A stretch of 64,000 nucleotides of DNA, taken from NCBI GenBank assembly GCA_945957395.1, contig CAMFKE010000004.1:124001-188000 (forward strand), read 5' to 3'. Below are positions 42,176 to 51,202 of the stretch, piece after piece (within the stretch, counting starts at the first letter, position 1; each line of letters opens with the position of its first letter). The translations under genes and the position numbers were made by a program. This DNA is from an uncultured Opitutia bacterium (GTDB taxonomy: Bacteria; Verrucomicrobiota; Verrucomicrobiia; Opitutales; UBA953). A model generated the notes under the pieces. It worked only from the letters and a program-made list of their open reading frames with translations. It was not told the origin of the DNA and searched no databases.

Positions 42176-44917
42176 TTACTCGGCCACTATGCCTGACGGC
42201 GCCTTACGCGTCGCGGACGGGAAGGTCGTGTCCGACTTGAAGTCGCTGTCGGCGATGACGGCGCAGTTGACGAGCACGCTGGTCATCGAGATTGGCACGC
42301 CTGGTGGGATGTATCCCATGGCGTAGGAACGGGCGTATCCGATGTCCATGGCGCGTGATTGCTGCGAGCCGTTACCGCCCGTCCACTTCTTGGAGTATTG
42401 GCTCTCGAAGAGGGTGACGAGCGAGCCGCGGTAGCGGATGTCGTTGGCATCCCAGCGCGCCGGCATGTAAACCTGCAGCGGGCGGCGCGACTGGTAGTTG
42501 GCGCTGGGGTTGGCGCCGCCGGCGATGGCGCCGAAGTTCAGCTCCGTGAACGATTCACGATAGTAGAGGTTGGAGGAGGCGTTCGTCTTGTTGGCGACAT
42601 TGTCGCCTTCGGTGAGGTTGTCGCCGAAGGTGGCGGAACCGGTGGGGTTCTTGTGCTTTTGAGACATCACCGTGATGGCGTCGGCGGCGATGGCGAAGGG
42701 GAATTGGTGTTTGTCCGCCTGCGTTCCCGAGGTGGGGTTGAGCGCGCTGTTGTTCTCGAAGTGCGAGGAGTTTTTGTCGTAGGTGCCGAAGTCCTGACCG
42801 GAGCTGGTGCCGTAGCTGGAGTCGGTGTCGGGGTTGCCGTCGGCGTTGATATTGCCGACGGTGTACACGGCGGTGTTGGTGGCGAAGGTGAAGCCTTCCT
42901 TTTCCTGCTTGTACCCGGGGGTGCCGGCGAGGTCGGGCAGCTTTTCGGCGTTGTGAATGCGCACGCCGGTCAGGTTCGCCGTGTCATAACCTTTGTTGTC
43001 CTTGAGCGGGGCGGCGGCGATGGCCGTTTCGGCGGCGACCATCTTGGGGGTCCCGTCAGAGTTGAAAATCAGTTTCCCATTCGAGTCGGTGTCTTGCTTT
43101 TGCGCGGCGGCGGGCGGGGTGTCGGCCGACCAGCCGGCGCCCTGAGGCTTGTCGACCTCCATGTACATGACGCCGTTCCATCCGGCGGTGGCGTTCCAGG
43201 CGCCGTTGTCAACAAGTGCGATGTTGCCGGCCGCGTCCTTGCCCACGGTCTGCGTACGGATGCTTTTGGACGTATCGGTGGGCGCGGGGGCGTCCTTGGA
43301 GCCGAGGGCTTCGCGGAGCTTGCCCATATCGATGTCCACCGCGCTCACGCGGGGAGTGGGGGTGTCGGATGCGTTTTGCTTCTGCTGAGTGTAGTCGACG
43401 AAGCGGCGCGAGGTCTCGACGATGCCGGCGGGCAGTTCGATGAGGGTGTCGGCCAGGTTCATTTTGGCGGCCGTAATGGCTGCGGGGCCGGCGATGGGCG
43501 TCGCCTTGTATTGGGCGACGGCCTGCGCGGCGGTGAGGGATTTTCCGGCAGCGTTCACGCCTGGTTTGAAAGCGAGTACGCGCGGCACGGTGTCGCCAGG
43601 GAATCGCTTCTCGGTCTCCACATACAGGTACACGCCCGCCTTGTTGGAGAACTTTTCCGCTTCGGCTGCAACCTGCTGGTCCGAGGCGCCGGCGGCGCTG
43701 AAGCTCGGGTTGGGAGGCTCGATGATGCTGCGCGGCGTGGTGGTGGCCAGCGAGGAGACTTCCACCTTCTGGAACCCCGTCTTGCTGTCCTTGTAGTTGT
43801 CTTTGAAGAGCGTGGCGAGGTTGCCGATGTTCGGGTTGTCCGAGTCGATGCGCGAGTTGGGCTTTGCTCGGGTGACTTTTCCTGTTTTCGGATCCGTGTC
43901 GCCGACATCCAGTGTCCAGTAGTTGTTGTATATGTCGGTTCTGCCTTGGTCCCAGTATGTCGGGTAGGCCGGTCGGTACTCGTCGGTCCAGGGGTTGAAC
44001 GAGTTTTGGGAGACAGTCTGGGAGCTTTTGCTTCCGACCGGGTTGTATGCGGAGATGATTTTATCGCCGTTGAGGTCGCCTCGGGAGATATACACCGCTT
44101 GTGAGTAGGTGCCGGCGGTGCCCCAGGCCGAGGGGGAGTTGGGAAGGGGGTTGCCGGAGGTGTCCAGGTCGCTCGGGCCGAAGTTGCGGAAGTAGATGGA
44201 AGGAGCGCTGATGCTCTCGATCTGGATGCGCGCTCCTACGCCTTGGCTGGCGTTGGTGGTCTTCGCCCAGATGTACATGGGGCTGTTGGAGTGGATGCCG
44301 CCTCGGTAGGTGTTGGCGCCGCCCGGCAGCCACGCGATGGTGTCGTTGAAGAACATCGCGACTTGGAAGAGCGACTTCACGCGGAACTGTAAAGCGGCCT
44401 CCATGGTGCAAGTGACCGGCCGGGTCATGACACCTTTGGGGGTGAGTGAAACCTGCACGCGGATGGGCTGGGCCCACAGTTGGTCCACAGAACTGCCCTT
44501 GCCGTCAGGGTCGCCGATGAATTCCGGACGCTCATAGGAGGACATTTTGAACTGCGAGCGGTTGAGCCTGACCGGGTCGCCCACGCGCACGGCACGCGCG
44601 AAAGAGGCCGCGAGGTCGTAGGTGTCGGCATCGACGCCGAGGCTGGCCAGAGGGATGTCCATCTGGGTCGCCAATGCGCTGATGGCGGACGGGGTGGGGG
44701 ATTCGGCCTTGGTCTTCAGCTGCGAGGCGGTGTAATGGATGGCCGATGTGGCGGTGCGCGCGGCATCACTTTGGACGCGCGCACGCAGGGTCATCTGCCG
44801 GTTGTGCGTACCGAGAGCGAGGGTGGTGACGGCGAGCACGCTGGCCAGCGCGCACAGAATCATGGTGATGCCCAGGGCGGAGCCGCGGCGGGCACGGCGG
44901 GAAAGGTGGTGGGTCAT
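42176..44917 (-). CDS. Very large PilX/GspK-like cassette protein (cassette 2)
   Basis: A 913-aa protein from the ATG at 44917. The N-terminus (RRARRGSALGITMILCALAS) is a basic segment followed by one membrane helix, as in PilX-type minor pilins. The remaining 870 residues are extracellular-looking, Thr/Asn/Ser-rich and mostly beta, with no catalytic motif that I can see. It recalls the roughly 1000-residue protein A of the Verru_Chthon cassettes known from Verrucomicrobium and Chthoniobacter. That assignment is from memory and unverified. It is the third gene after two prepilins (78-bp gap), the same order as cassette 1. It probably caps or decorates a pilus or pseudopilus. Confidence 0.75.
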   Translation of the reverse strand: MTHHLSRRARRGSALGITMILCALASVLAVTTLALGTHNRQMTLRARVQSDAARTATSAIHYTASQLKTKAESPTPSAISALATQMDIPLASLGVDADTYDLAASFARAVRVGDPVRLNRSQFKMSSYERPEFIGDPDGKGSSVDQLWAQPIRVQVSLTPKGVMTRPVTCTMEAALQFRVKSLFQVAMFFNDTIAWLPGGANTYRGGIHSNSPMYIWAKTTNASQGVGARIQIESISAPSIYFRNFGPSDLDTSGNPLPNSPSAWGTAGTYSQAVYISRGDLNGDKIISAYNPVGSKSSQTVSQNSFNPWTDEYRPAYPTYWDQGRTDIYNNYWTLDVGDTDPKTGKVTRAKPNSRIDSDNPNIGNLATLFKDNYKDSKTGFQKVEVSSLATTTPRSIIEPPNPSFSAAGASDQQVAAEAEKFSNKAGVYLYVETEKRFPGDTVPRVLAFKPGVNAAGKSLTAAQAVAQYKATPIAGPAAITAAKMNLADTLIELPAGIVETSRRFVDYTQQKQNASDTPTPRVSAVDIDMGKLREALGSKDAPAPTDTSKSIRTQTVGKDAAGNIALVDNGAWNATAGWNGVMYMEVDKPQGAGWSADTPPAAAQKQDTDSNGKLIFNSDGTPKMVAAETAIAAAPLKDNKGYDTANLTGVRIHNAEKLPDLAGTPGYKQEKEGFTFATNTAVYTVGNINADGNPDTDSSYGTSSGQDFGTYDKNSSHFENNSALNPTSGTQADKHQFPFAIAADAITVMSQKHKNPTGSATFGDNLTEGDNVANKTNASSNLYYRESFTELNFGAIAGGANPSANYQSRRPLQVYMPARWDANDIRYRGSLVTLFESQYSKKWTGGNGSQQSRAMDIGYARSYAMGYIPPGVPISMTSVLVNCAVIADSDFKSDTTFPSATRKAPSGIVAE

Positions 44918-44995
44918 GGCGGTGTGTGCTCGGGTGGAGGTTGTTCCGTGTGGTCCGGCGCGCCAAGTGGTGCGTCCGACGGTCTTTTAAAGGAG

Positions 44996-45697
44996 TCAGC
45001 GCACCACGGGTACGGTGAAGCGTACCGGGGCGATGAAGGATTCGTAGTCGTTGCCGTAGCGCAGCAGCGCGTTGAGTGTCACGCCCCCGGTGCGCGCGTA
45101 GAAGAGCTGGTATTTGTCGCTTGTCGCGTCGTTGCTTTGGCCGATGTGGATTTGGCCGATGGGCGCTCCGCTCGACATGGATGCTTGGGCGGGAAGAAGT
45201 GCCGCCAGTGAGCTGCCGGGCGGCAGTTGCAGCGGATTTTGGGCTAAATTTATCGGCCAAATCACGCCCGCTCGCGACTCGGCGGAATCGATGCGGCGCA
45301 GCGCTCGCACCGGGCTGCCGGCGGCACCGGAGGTGTCCCAATAGTAGCACACGACGCGGGTGATTTTGACATTGTTGATGTCGTTCGGGCCGGAGGGGAA
45401 GGTGATGTTGTTGAGATTATTAGTGTAGGCTAGGACCAAGCAGGAACCGGAGCTTTGGGCGCTGTTGCTGCGGTTGGTGAAGTTGTCCAAAATCTGCCAG
45501 TAGGTTGGGCCGGTGCAGTCGCGCATCAGCGCGATGTTGAGCTGGCGAGCCTGGTTGGCGAAATCGAAGCGGCGCAGTCCGGACTGGAACGAATCGGCCG
45601 TGATTTTGGTCAGGCTGAGGATGACCGCCATCGTGGCGGTGAGCAGCGTTAGAACGATAAGAACTTCGACGAGCGTGAAGGCTTTTTTGAGACGCAT
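44996..45697 (-). CDS. PilW/GspJ-like prepilin (cassette 2)
   Basis: A 233-aa minor prepilin. The leader is MRLKKAFTLVEVLIVLTLLT, with cleavage expected before Phe-Thr-Leu-Val-Glu. A globular domain with a long first helix (RRFDFANQARQLNIALMRD) matches PilW/GspJ-type minor pilins. It ends APVRFTVPVVR. It is 13 bp downstream of the previous prepilin gene, so translation may be coupled. It is the positional equivalent of the frameshifted prepilin in cassette 1. Confidence 0.82.
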   Translation of the reverse strand: MRLKKAFTLVEVLIVLTLLTATMAVILSLTKITADSFQSGLRRFDFANQARQLNIALMRDCTGPTYWQILDNFTNRSNSAQSSGSCLVLAYTNNLNNITFPSGPNDINNVKITRVVCYYWDTSGAAGSPVRALRRIDSAESRAGVIWPINLAQNPLQLPPGSSLAALLPAQASMSSGAPIGQIHIGQSNDATSDKYQLFYARTGGVTLNALLRYGNDYESFIAPVRFTVPVVR

Positions 45698-45710
45698 GGT
45701 GTGACGCAGG

Positions 45711-46367
45711 TCAGAAGTTGATGTAGCTGGATGAGGCGTTGATGCCGTCGGCGAGCACGGCGCTCACTCGCACCGGCTTGCGCGAGTCGCCGGCGAGCCA
45801 ACCCGGGAGGCCGGAATCGGTTTGGTTGGGCAGGGCGACTTCCACGGAAATGCGCACATAGCGCACGGTCACTCCGGATGGTGCGGTTTCGCTAATCAGC
45901 TCGTAGCTCGGCGTGACGGCGAATTCGTAGGTGCTGGTGCTCTTCGTGTAACTGGAGTTGTCGAGATCTCCGCGGGCTGTTCCTTTAATCGCATCGGTCT
46001 CGATGCGCACGAAATTGAGCTTATTGAGGATGAATACGCTCCGTGAGGGGGTGTCGGTGTAGGTGTCGCTTGACTGGATGGGGACGGTGGCATCGCCCTT
46101 GGCGGGGTCGAATCCCTGGAAGGTCCGGGTCGCCGGCTTGGCGGCGAAGGTGGCGTATCCGTCCATCTGCATTTGCCCGCAGAGGTCGGCGGCGAGGTTG
46201 TAGGCGGCCAAGTCCAGGTGCGCCGTTTTGGAGGTGCGGAAGCTCAGCACGAGCGTGGCGCAGATGGCCGCCGCCATGAAGATGAACAAGCTTATGGAGA
46301 TAATCATTTCGACCAAGGTCATCCCTCGGCGGGACGGGCGGGCGATGGGTCGAGCGTGGTTTTTCAT
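45711..46367 (-). CDS. PilV/GspI-like prepilin (cassette 2)
   Basis: A 218-aa minor prepilin with leader RPSRRGMTLVEMIISISLF, a textbook Gly-Met-Thr-Leu-Val-Glu site. The helix is followed by a soluble domain with LAADLCGQMQMDGYATFA and a beta-rich end. It is the first gene of cassette 2 and matches the position of the 209-aa prepilin in cassette 1. Confidence 0.85.
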   Translation of the reverse strand: MKNHARPIARPSRRGMTLVEMIISISLFIFMAAAICATLVLSFRTSKTAHLDLAAYNLAADLCGQMQMDGYATFAAKPATRTFQGFDPAKGDATVPIQSSDTYTDTPSRSVFILNKLNFVRIETDAIKGTARGDLDNSSYTKSTSTYEFAVTPSYELISETAPSGVTVRYVRISVEVALPNQTDSGLPGWLAGDSRKPVRVSAVLADGINASSSYINF

Positions 46368-46736
46368 GACGGCTTGGTGTGCGAGGGCGCCAAGATGCCG
46401 GCGCCGCAGGGTTTTCCGAGCGCGGAAGCTGTTTTTATTAAAAAAACTGCAATTTTTTACTCAAGCCGGGGTGTTGGCCCTCCCGTTCATTTCGGGTCCG
46501 TTCCGGCCCCGGGTTCTTTTGCTGTAGGTGGTTGTTGGAAAGCGGCTTGCGGATTGTGCTTGTTGGTAACTTTGTGTTCCCGGTTTGGGTGGGGTTTTTA
46601 CTTGTTTGCGACCATCGACGTGTGGTTTTTGCGGCCAGGTACAGGCGACGGGTGGGGCGTCGGGGGAGTCGGAGCGCCGAGGGGATTTGTCGATGAAACT
46701 TGTCGGCGGGCGCGGGCGTGCATGCTCGGGGGCGTC
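46368..46736. other. Intergenic region between cassette 2 and queE
   Basis: A 369-bp divergent intergenic region. Around 46430-46462 it is unusually AT-rich for this genome, with T and A runs that form an imperfect hairpin upstream of the cassette-2 prepilin, a likely promoter zone. I looked for a preQ1 riboswitch before queE and found only the A-rich tail without a convincing pseudoknot. Confidence 0.45.
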
Positions 46737-47426
46737 ATGACCGACGCGCGACGCTACCCGATCCACGAAACCTTCTACAGCTGGCAGGGCGAAGGCTGCC
46801 ACCTGGGCCGGGCCGCGTTTTTCATCCGCCTGTACGGTTGCCCGCTGAAGTGCCCCTGGTGCGACTCCGCCGGCACCTGGCACCCGCAGCACCGGCCCAA
46901 GAATGTGCCGCGTCGCACCCCTGAGGCTCTGGCGGAGGAGGCGGCGCAGGACCGGCCGGAGTTCGTGGTGATCACCGGTGGCGAGCCGTGCATCCACGAC
47001 CTGGCTCCGCTGACGAGCGCCCTGCGCGACGGTCGCGGGCTTCGCACGCACCTGGAAACGAGCGGGGCGTTCCCGATAAGCGGCGTGTTCGACTGGGTGA
47101 CGCTCAGCCCGAAGCGCGCGATGCTGCCGCACCCCTCGTGTGTGGCGGCCGCTTCCGAGTTCAAAATCGTCGTGGATTCGCCCGACGCCGTGGAATTCTG
47201 GGTGGGCGAACTGGAGAAACTGGGGCGTGCGCGCGACGACGCCAGGCCGGTCTGGCTGCACCCCGAGTGGTCGCGCCATGCCGACACGGCCATACTCGGG
47301 CTCATCACCGAAGCCGTGAAAACCCGCCGCGGCCCGTTCCGGGCGGGTTGGCAGATGCACAAGCTCTACCGCGCCGATTCGCTCGACGCGCGCGCCCGCC
47401 CCGACAGCTCACCGGTGCCGCTGTGA
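46737..47426 (+). CDS. queE: 7-carboxy-7-deazaguanine synthase
   Basis: A 229-aa radical SAM enzyme of queuosine biosynthesis, converting carboxytetrahydropterin to CDG. The cluster-binding motif is CX3CX2C (C35, C39, C42, in YGCPLKCPWCD). The following FVVITGGEPCIHDLAPL, then THLETSGAFPISGVFDWVTL, then the late PVWLHPEWSR match QueE. The N-terminal ETFYSWQGEG segment is typical. An alternative ATG at 46722 would add five residues. queC, queD and queF are not in the window. Confidence 0.93.
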   Translation: MTDARRYPIHETFYSWQGEGCHLGRAAFFIRLYGCPLKCPWCDSAGTWHPQHRPKNVPRRTPEALAEEAAQDRPEFVVITGGEPCIHDLAPLTSALRDGRGLRTHLETSGAFPISGVFDWVTLSPKRAMLPHPSCVAAASEFKIVVDSPDAVEFWVGELEKLGRARDDARPVWLHPEWSRHADTAILGLITEAVKTRRGPFRAGWQMHKLYRADSLDARARPDSSPVPL

Positions 47427-47477
47427 ACCGTAGGCCGGGCCGGTGCCGCTGACGGTTGCCTGCCTGTCGGGATTTTT

Positions 47478-47550
47478 CCACAGATGGGCACGGATGAGCG
47501 CAGCAGCCGGCGTTGACTGCCCGGATGGCGGGTTCTGTGCCAATCTGTGG
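47478..47550. repeat. Imperfect palindromic intergenic element
   Basis: A 17-nt arm (47478-47494) beginning CCACAGATGGGCACGGA is mirrored by 47534-47550 with about 14 of 17 matches, spanning 73 bp. The arm resembles a short motif that I recall recurring in verrucomicrobial and planctomycetal intergenic DNA, possibly a REP-like element. This is the only copy I noticed here. Confidence 0.5.
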
Positions 47551-47634
47551 ATAAGACCTCCTTGTGAAGCTGCACCGCACAATCTCGTTTGTTCGAGCGT
47601 ATCCCCGGCTGCTCACGCCTGTGAGGGGCAAGCC

Positions 47635-47669
47635 AAAGGGCGTCGCCGGTGAGACCGGGGACGCCCTTT
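47635..47669 (-). terminator. sucA terminator
   Basis: AAAGGGCGTC (47635-47644) pairs with 47660-47669, with an inner CCGGT/ACCGG pairing. It lies 29 bp past the sucA stop on the minus strand, but the T-run after it is short. Confidence 0.65.
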
Positions 47670-47697
47670 CGGTTTTTCGACGGATCGAGTGGCGGAC

Positions 47698-50466
47698 TCA
47701 GACGGAGAAGGCTTCGGCGAGGAGCTTGGCCTGCTCGATCTTGTGAACGGCGGTGTAGCCGGTGGCGGGCGAGGCGGAGGCGGGGCGTCCGGCGTACACG
47801 GGGCGCACGCCGAGAACGCGCTCGATTTCGGGGGCGATGTGGCTCCAGGCGCCGCCGTTGGCGGGCTCTTCCTGGCACCACACGACCTTCTTGGGCGAAC
47901 CGTGGCGCTTCCAGACTTCCAGCAATTGGGCGTCGTTGAGCGGGTAGATCTGCTCGACGCGGGCGATGGCGGTGCCGGCGTGTCCCTTGGCGGCGCGTTC
48001 GGCGTCGAGGTCGTAGAAGACCTTGCCGGAGCACAGGATGAGGCGGTCGCAGGAGGCGGGCGCGGCCTTGTCCTCGAGGATTTCGCGGAAGCCGCCTTGG
48101 GTGAAGTCGGCGGCGTCGGAAATGCAGCCCTTGTGGCGCAGGAGGCTCTTGGGGGTGAAGATGACGAGCGGCTTGCGGTCCTTGGCCTTGGCCTGGCGGC
48201 GCAGGGCGTGGAAGAGCTGGGCGGGCGTGGAGAGGTTGCACACCTGCAGGTTGTTTTCCGCGCACAGTTGCAGGAAGCGCTCGGGGCGGGCCGAGGAGTG
48301 CTCGGGGCCCTGGCCTTCGTAGCCGTGCGGGAGCAGCAGCACGAGGCCGGAGGTGTGGCCCCACTTGGATTCGCCGGCGGCGAGGAACTGGTCGATCACC
48401 ATCTGGGCGCCGTTGGCGAAGTCGCCGAACTGGGCCTCCCAGAGCACGAGCGCGTCCTGCTCCTCGAGGGTGTAGCCGTATTCGAAGGCCAGCACGGCGG
48501 CTTCGGACAGGGGAGAGTTGACGATGGCCAGTCGGCCCTGGGCGGGGTCGAGGTGCGCGAGCTGGCAGGACTCGGCGTTGGTGGAGTCGTCGTGCTGGAC
48601 GGCGTGGCGGTGCGAGAAGGTGCCGCGTTCGCAGTCCTGACCGCACAGGCGCAGGGTGCGACCTTCGATGAGGAGGGAGCCGAAGGCGAGCCCTTCGCCC
48701 ATGGCCCAGTCGAAGCCGACGCCGTCCTGTACGGACTTGGCGCGCGCGTCGAACTGGCGGCGGATCTTGGGGTTGATGGCGAAGCCGGGCGGCACGGCCA
48801 CGAGGGCGTCGCCCAGTCGGCGCAGCATCTCGGGGGAGATGGCGGTGTCGGCGGCGAACTCGTAGGGGGAGGCGAAGGGCGCGAGGGGGGCGCCGGGCAC
48901 GCGCGCGGCGGTCTCGGCGGCCTGGGCGGCCTTGGCGAGGGAGAGGGCGTCGTCGAGGCGGGTCTCGAACTGCTTGCGCAGGGAGGCGAGGTGGTCGGGG
49001 GCGATGGCGCCGTCGGCGACGAGGCGGCGGGAGTAGACTTCGGCGAGGCCGGGGTGGGCGCCGATTTCCTTGTAAAGGATGGGCTGGGTGAAGAGGGGCT
49101 CGTCGGTCTCGTTGTGGCCGTGGCGGCGGAAGCACACGAGGTCGACCACGGCGTCCTCGCCGAAGTGGTTGCGGTAGGCGAGGGCGTGTTCCATGGCGCG
49201 CACGACGGCGTCGGGATTGTCGCCGTTGACATGGAAGACGGGCACTTCGACGAACTTGGCCAGGTCGGTGCAGTAGGTGGAGGAGCGGGAGTCCTCGGGG
49301 TCGGTGGTGAAGCCGACCTGGTTGTTGGTGGCGATGTGCAGGGTGCCTCCGACGGTGAAGCCCTTGAGGCGCATCATGTTGAAGGTCTCGTGCACCACGC
49401 CCTGGCCGATGAAGGCGGCGTCGCCGTGCATGAGGATGGGCAGGACGCTGCGGCGCTCGCCCTTGCGTTCCTGCAGGGCGCGGGTCTTGCCGAGCACCAC
49501 CGGGTCGACGATCTCGAGGTGCGAAGGGTTGTAGGCGAGGCTGACGCGGACCTGGCGGCCGTCGGCGGTGTCGCGCAGGGAGGAGTAGCCGAGGTGGTAT
49601 TTCACATCGCCGGCACCGTGGGAGGTGTCGGGGATGTAGCCTTCGCCGACCTGGGCGAGGAGCGCCTGGTGGGGCTTTCCGGCGGTGTGCAGGAGGACAT
49701 TGAGGCGGCCGCGGTGGGCCATGCCCAGCTGGATGTCGGTGACGCCGGCGTCGGGGGCGTTTTCGATGGTCTCCCAGAGGGCGGAAAGGAGGGCTTCGCC
49801 GCCTTCGATGGAGAAGCGCTTGAGGCCGACGAAGCGGGTGTGCATGAAGCGCTCCCAGGCTTCGGCTTCGACGATTTTCTCCAGCATGCGGCGGCGCTTC
49901 TCGGGCGCGTAGGGGGCGACGGGGGCCTCCAGCCGGGCGGTGATCCAGGCGCGCTTGGAGGCGTCCTGGATGTGGATGAATTCGGTGGCGATGTCGCCGA
50001 CATAGATGCGGCGCAGTTCGGACAGGATGTTGCGCAGCGGCATCGAGCGCCCGCCGAGGAAGTCGCCGGTGTGGAAGACGGCGTCGGGAGACACGCCGGC
50101 GAGCCCGAGGGCGGCGAGGGAGAGCTCGGGGTGCGGGGCGGGCGCCGCATGCACCGGGGAGAGCTTGGCTTCGGTGTGGCCGAGGCGGCGGTAGGCCTCG
50201 ATGGCCAGGATCACTCGGGCCTGGGCTTGCGCGTCCGCGCAGGTCGCTCCGCACACCAGCGCCTTGGCCGCGGCGATGTCCACGGGCGTGGCGGTGGCCT
50301 TGGTCGCGGGTGCGGCCTTGGCGGCGGGGCTCGTGGAGGCGAGTTCGAAGCCTTCGAAGAAGGCGCGCCAGTGCGCGTCGAGGGATTCGGGGTTGCTGCG
50401 CCACTGGGCGTAGTTGGCGTCGATGAGGTCGGCGTTGGAGCGGTTGGCGAAAACGAGGCGGGACAT
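47698..50466 (-). CDS. sucA: 2-oxoglutarate dehydrogenase E1 component
   Basis: A 922-aa thiamine-diphosphate-dependent subunit that decarboxylates 2-oxoglutarate in the TCA cycle and passes succinyl to E2. The N-terminus YAQWRSNPESLDAHWRAFFE is the E2-binding segment. The TPP motif runs through GDAAFIGQGVVHETFN to TNNQVGFTT. The phosphate-binding FSHRHAVQHDDS and the C-terminal WCQEEPANGGAW are conserved. Length is normal for the family (E. coli 933). No sucB or lpd follows, as queE is convergent, so E2 and E3 must be encoded elsewhere. Confidence 0.96.
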   Translation of the reverse strand: MSRLVFANRSNADLIDANYAQWRSNPESLDAHWRAFFEGFELASTSPAAKAAPATKATATPVDIAAAKALVCGATCADAQAQARVILAIEAYRRLGHTEAKLSPVHAAPAPHPELSLAALGLAGVSPDAVFHTGDFLGGRSMPLRNILSELRRIYVGDIATEFIHIQDASKRAWITARLEAPVAPYAPEKRRRMLEKIVEAEAWERFMHTRFVGLKRFSIEGGEALLSALWETIENAPDAGVTDIQLGMAHRGRLNVLLHTAGKPHQALLAQVGEGYIPDTSHGAGDVKYHLGYSSLRDTADGRQVRVSLAYNPSHLEIVDPVVLGKTRALQERKGERRSVLPILMHGDAAFIGQGVVHETFNMMRLKGFTVGGTLHIATNNQVGFTTDPEDSRSSTYCTDLAKFVEVPVFHVNGDNPDAVVRAMEHALAYRNHFGEDAVVDLVCFRRHGHNETDEPLFTQPILYKEIGAHPGLAEVYSRRLVADGAIAPDHLASLRKQFETRLDDALSLAKAAQAAETAARVPGAPLAPFASPYEFAADTAISPEMLRRLGDALVAVPPGFAINPKIRRQFDARAKSVQDGVGFDWAMGEGLAFGSLLIEGRTLRLCGQDCERGTFSHRHAVQHDDSTNAESCQLAHLDPAQGRLAIVNSPLSEAAVLAFEYGYTLEEQDALVLWEAQFGDFANGAQMVIDQFLAAGESKWGHTSGLVLLLPHGYEGQGPEHSSARPERFLQLCAENNLQVCNLSTPAQLFHALRRQAKAKDRKPLVIFTPKSLLRHKGCISDAADFTQGGFREILEDKAAPASCDRLILCSGKVFYDLDAERAAKGHAGTAIARVEQIYPLNDAQLLEVWKRHGSPKKVVWCQEEPANGGAWSHIAPEIERVLGVRPVYAGRPASASPATGYTAVHKIEQAKLLAEAFSV

Positions 50467-50643
50467 GGAGGGGCCCTTGGGGTGATTTTGGGGAGAGAGG
50501 GCGAGGTAACTCAGAATCCTCGCGGTGCAAAGCGAGCAACGAAACGCGCTCGGCTTGACAACCCGGGGTCTCGTCCCGCCGCCGCGTTTGTCAGGATATC
50601 AGCCACCTTGCCAAGCGCACGGGGGCGCGCATCAGTAAACCTT

Positions 50644-51168
50644 ATGCAAGGCCAGGACCCCGGGGAACTCTTCGATGTGGTGGACGAACACGACCGGGTG
50701 GTCGGTCGCGCCACGAGGCGGGAGGTGCATGCGAAGCGCCTGTTGCACCGCGCCGTGCATGTGATGGTGTACGACGGCGCCGGTCGGATTTTCCTGCAGA
50801 AGCGCTCGCGGTATAAGGACACGCACCCCGGGGCGTGGAGCGCTGCGTGCGCGGGGCATGTGGACGCGGGCGAGGACTACGCGGACACCGTGCCGCGCGA
50901 GTTGAGCGAGGAGCTGGGTCTGCGGCCCGGGTCGTTCCCCGCGCCCGAGGAACTGTTCAGGCTGAGCCCGTGCCGGGAGACCGGATGGGAGTTCATCCGC
51001 GTGTATCGTCTGCTCCACGAGGGGCCTTTCACGCTGCCGCCAGCGGAAGTCGAGCGTGGCGACTGGTTCACGCCCGCCGAGATCGACGCGGCGGTGGCCG
51101 GGCGGCCGGCCGATTTCACGCCCTCCTTTTTGCTCATCTGGAACCGGATGGGGCAGGACGGGCGTTGA
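50644..51168 (+). CDS. Nudix hydrolase
   Basis: A 174-aa hydrolase from the ATG at 50644 (MQGQDPGELFDVVDE). The Nudix box GX5EX7REUXEEXGU is complete in GHVDAGEDYADTVPRELSEE followed by Leu-Gly-Leu. It resembles YfcD-type and isopentenyl-diphosphate-isomerase-like Nudix proteins: it starts VVDEHDRVVGRATRREVHAK and continues RAVHVMVYDGAGRIFLQKRS. The substrate is probably a nucleoside diphosphate derivative, but this is unproven. It is divergent from sucA. Confidence 0.9.
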   Translation: MQGQDPGELFDVVDEHDRVVGRATRREVHAKRLLHRAVHVMVYDGAGRIFLQKRSRYKDTHPGAWSAACAGHVDAGEDYADTVPRELSEELGLRPGSFPAPEELFRLSPCRETGWEFIRVYRLLHEGPFTLPPAEVERGDWFTPAEIDAAVAGRPADFTPSFLLIWNRMGQDGR

Positions 51169-51202
51169 CGCGCGGCGGGCGCCCCGCGAGATAGCCGCCG
51201 AC

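Noticed and set aside
46430-46736. preQ1 riboswitch before queE
   Set aside because: An A-rich tail is present near 46443 but no matching stem and pseudoknot, and it is nearly 300 bp from queE.
47366-50539. A 1057-codon minus-strand frame over sucA
   Set aside because: It is an Arg/Pro/His-rich frame-shifted shadow of sucA.
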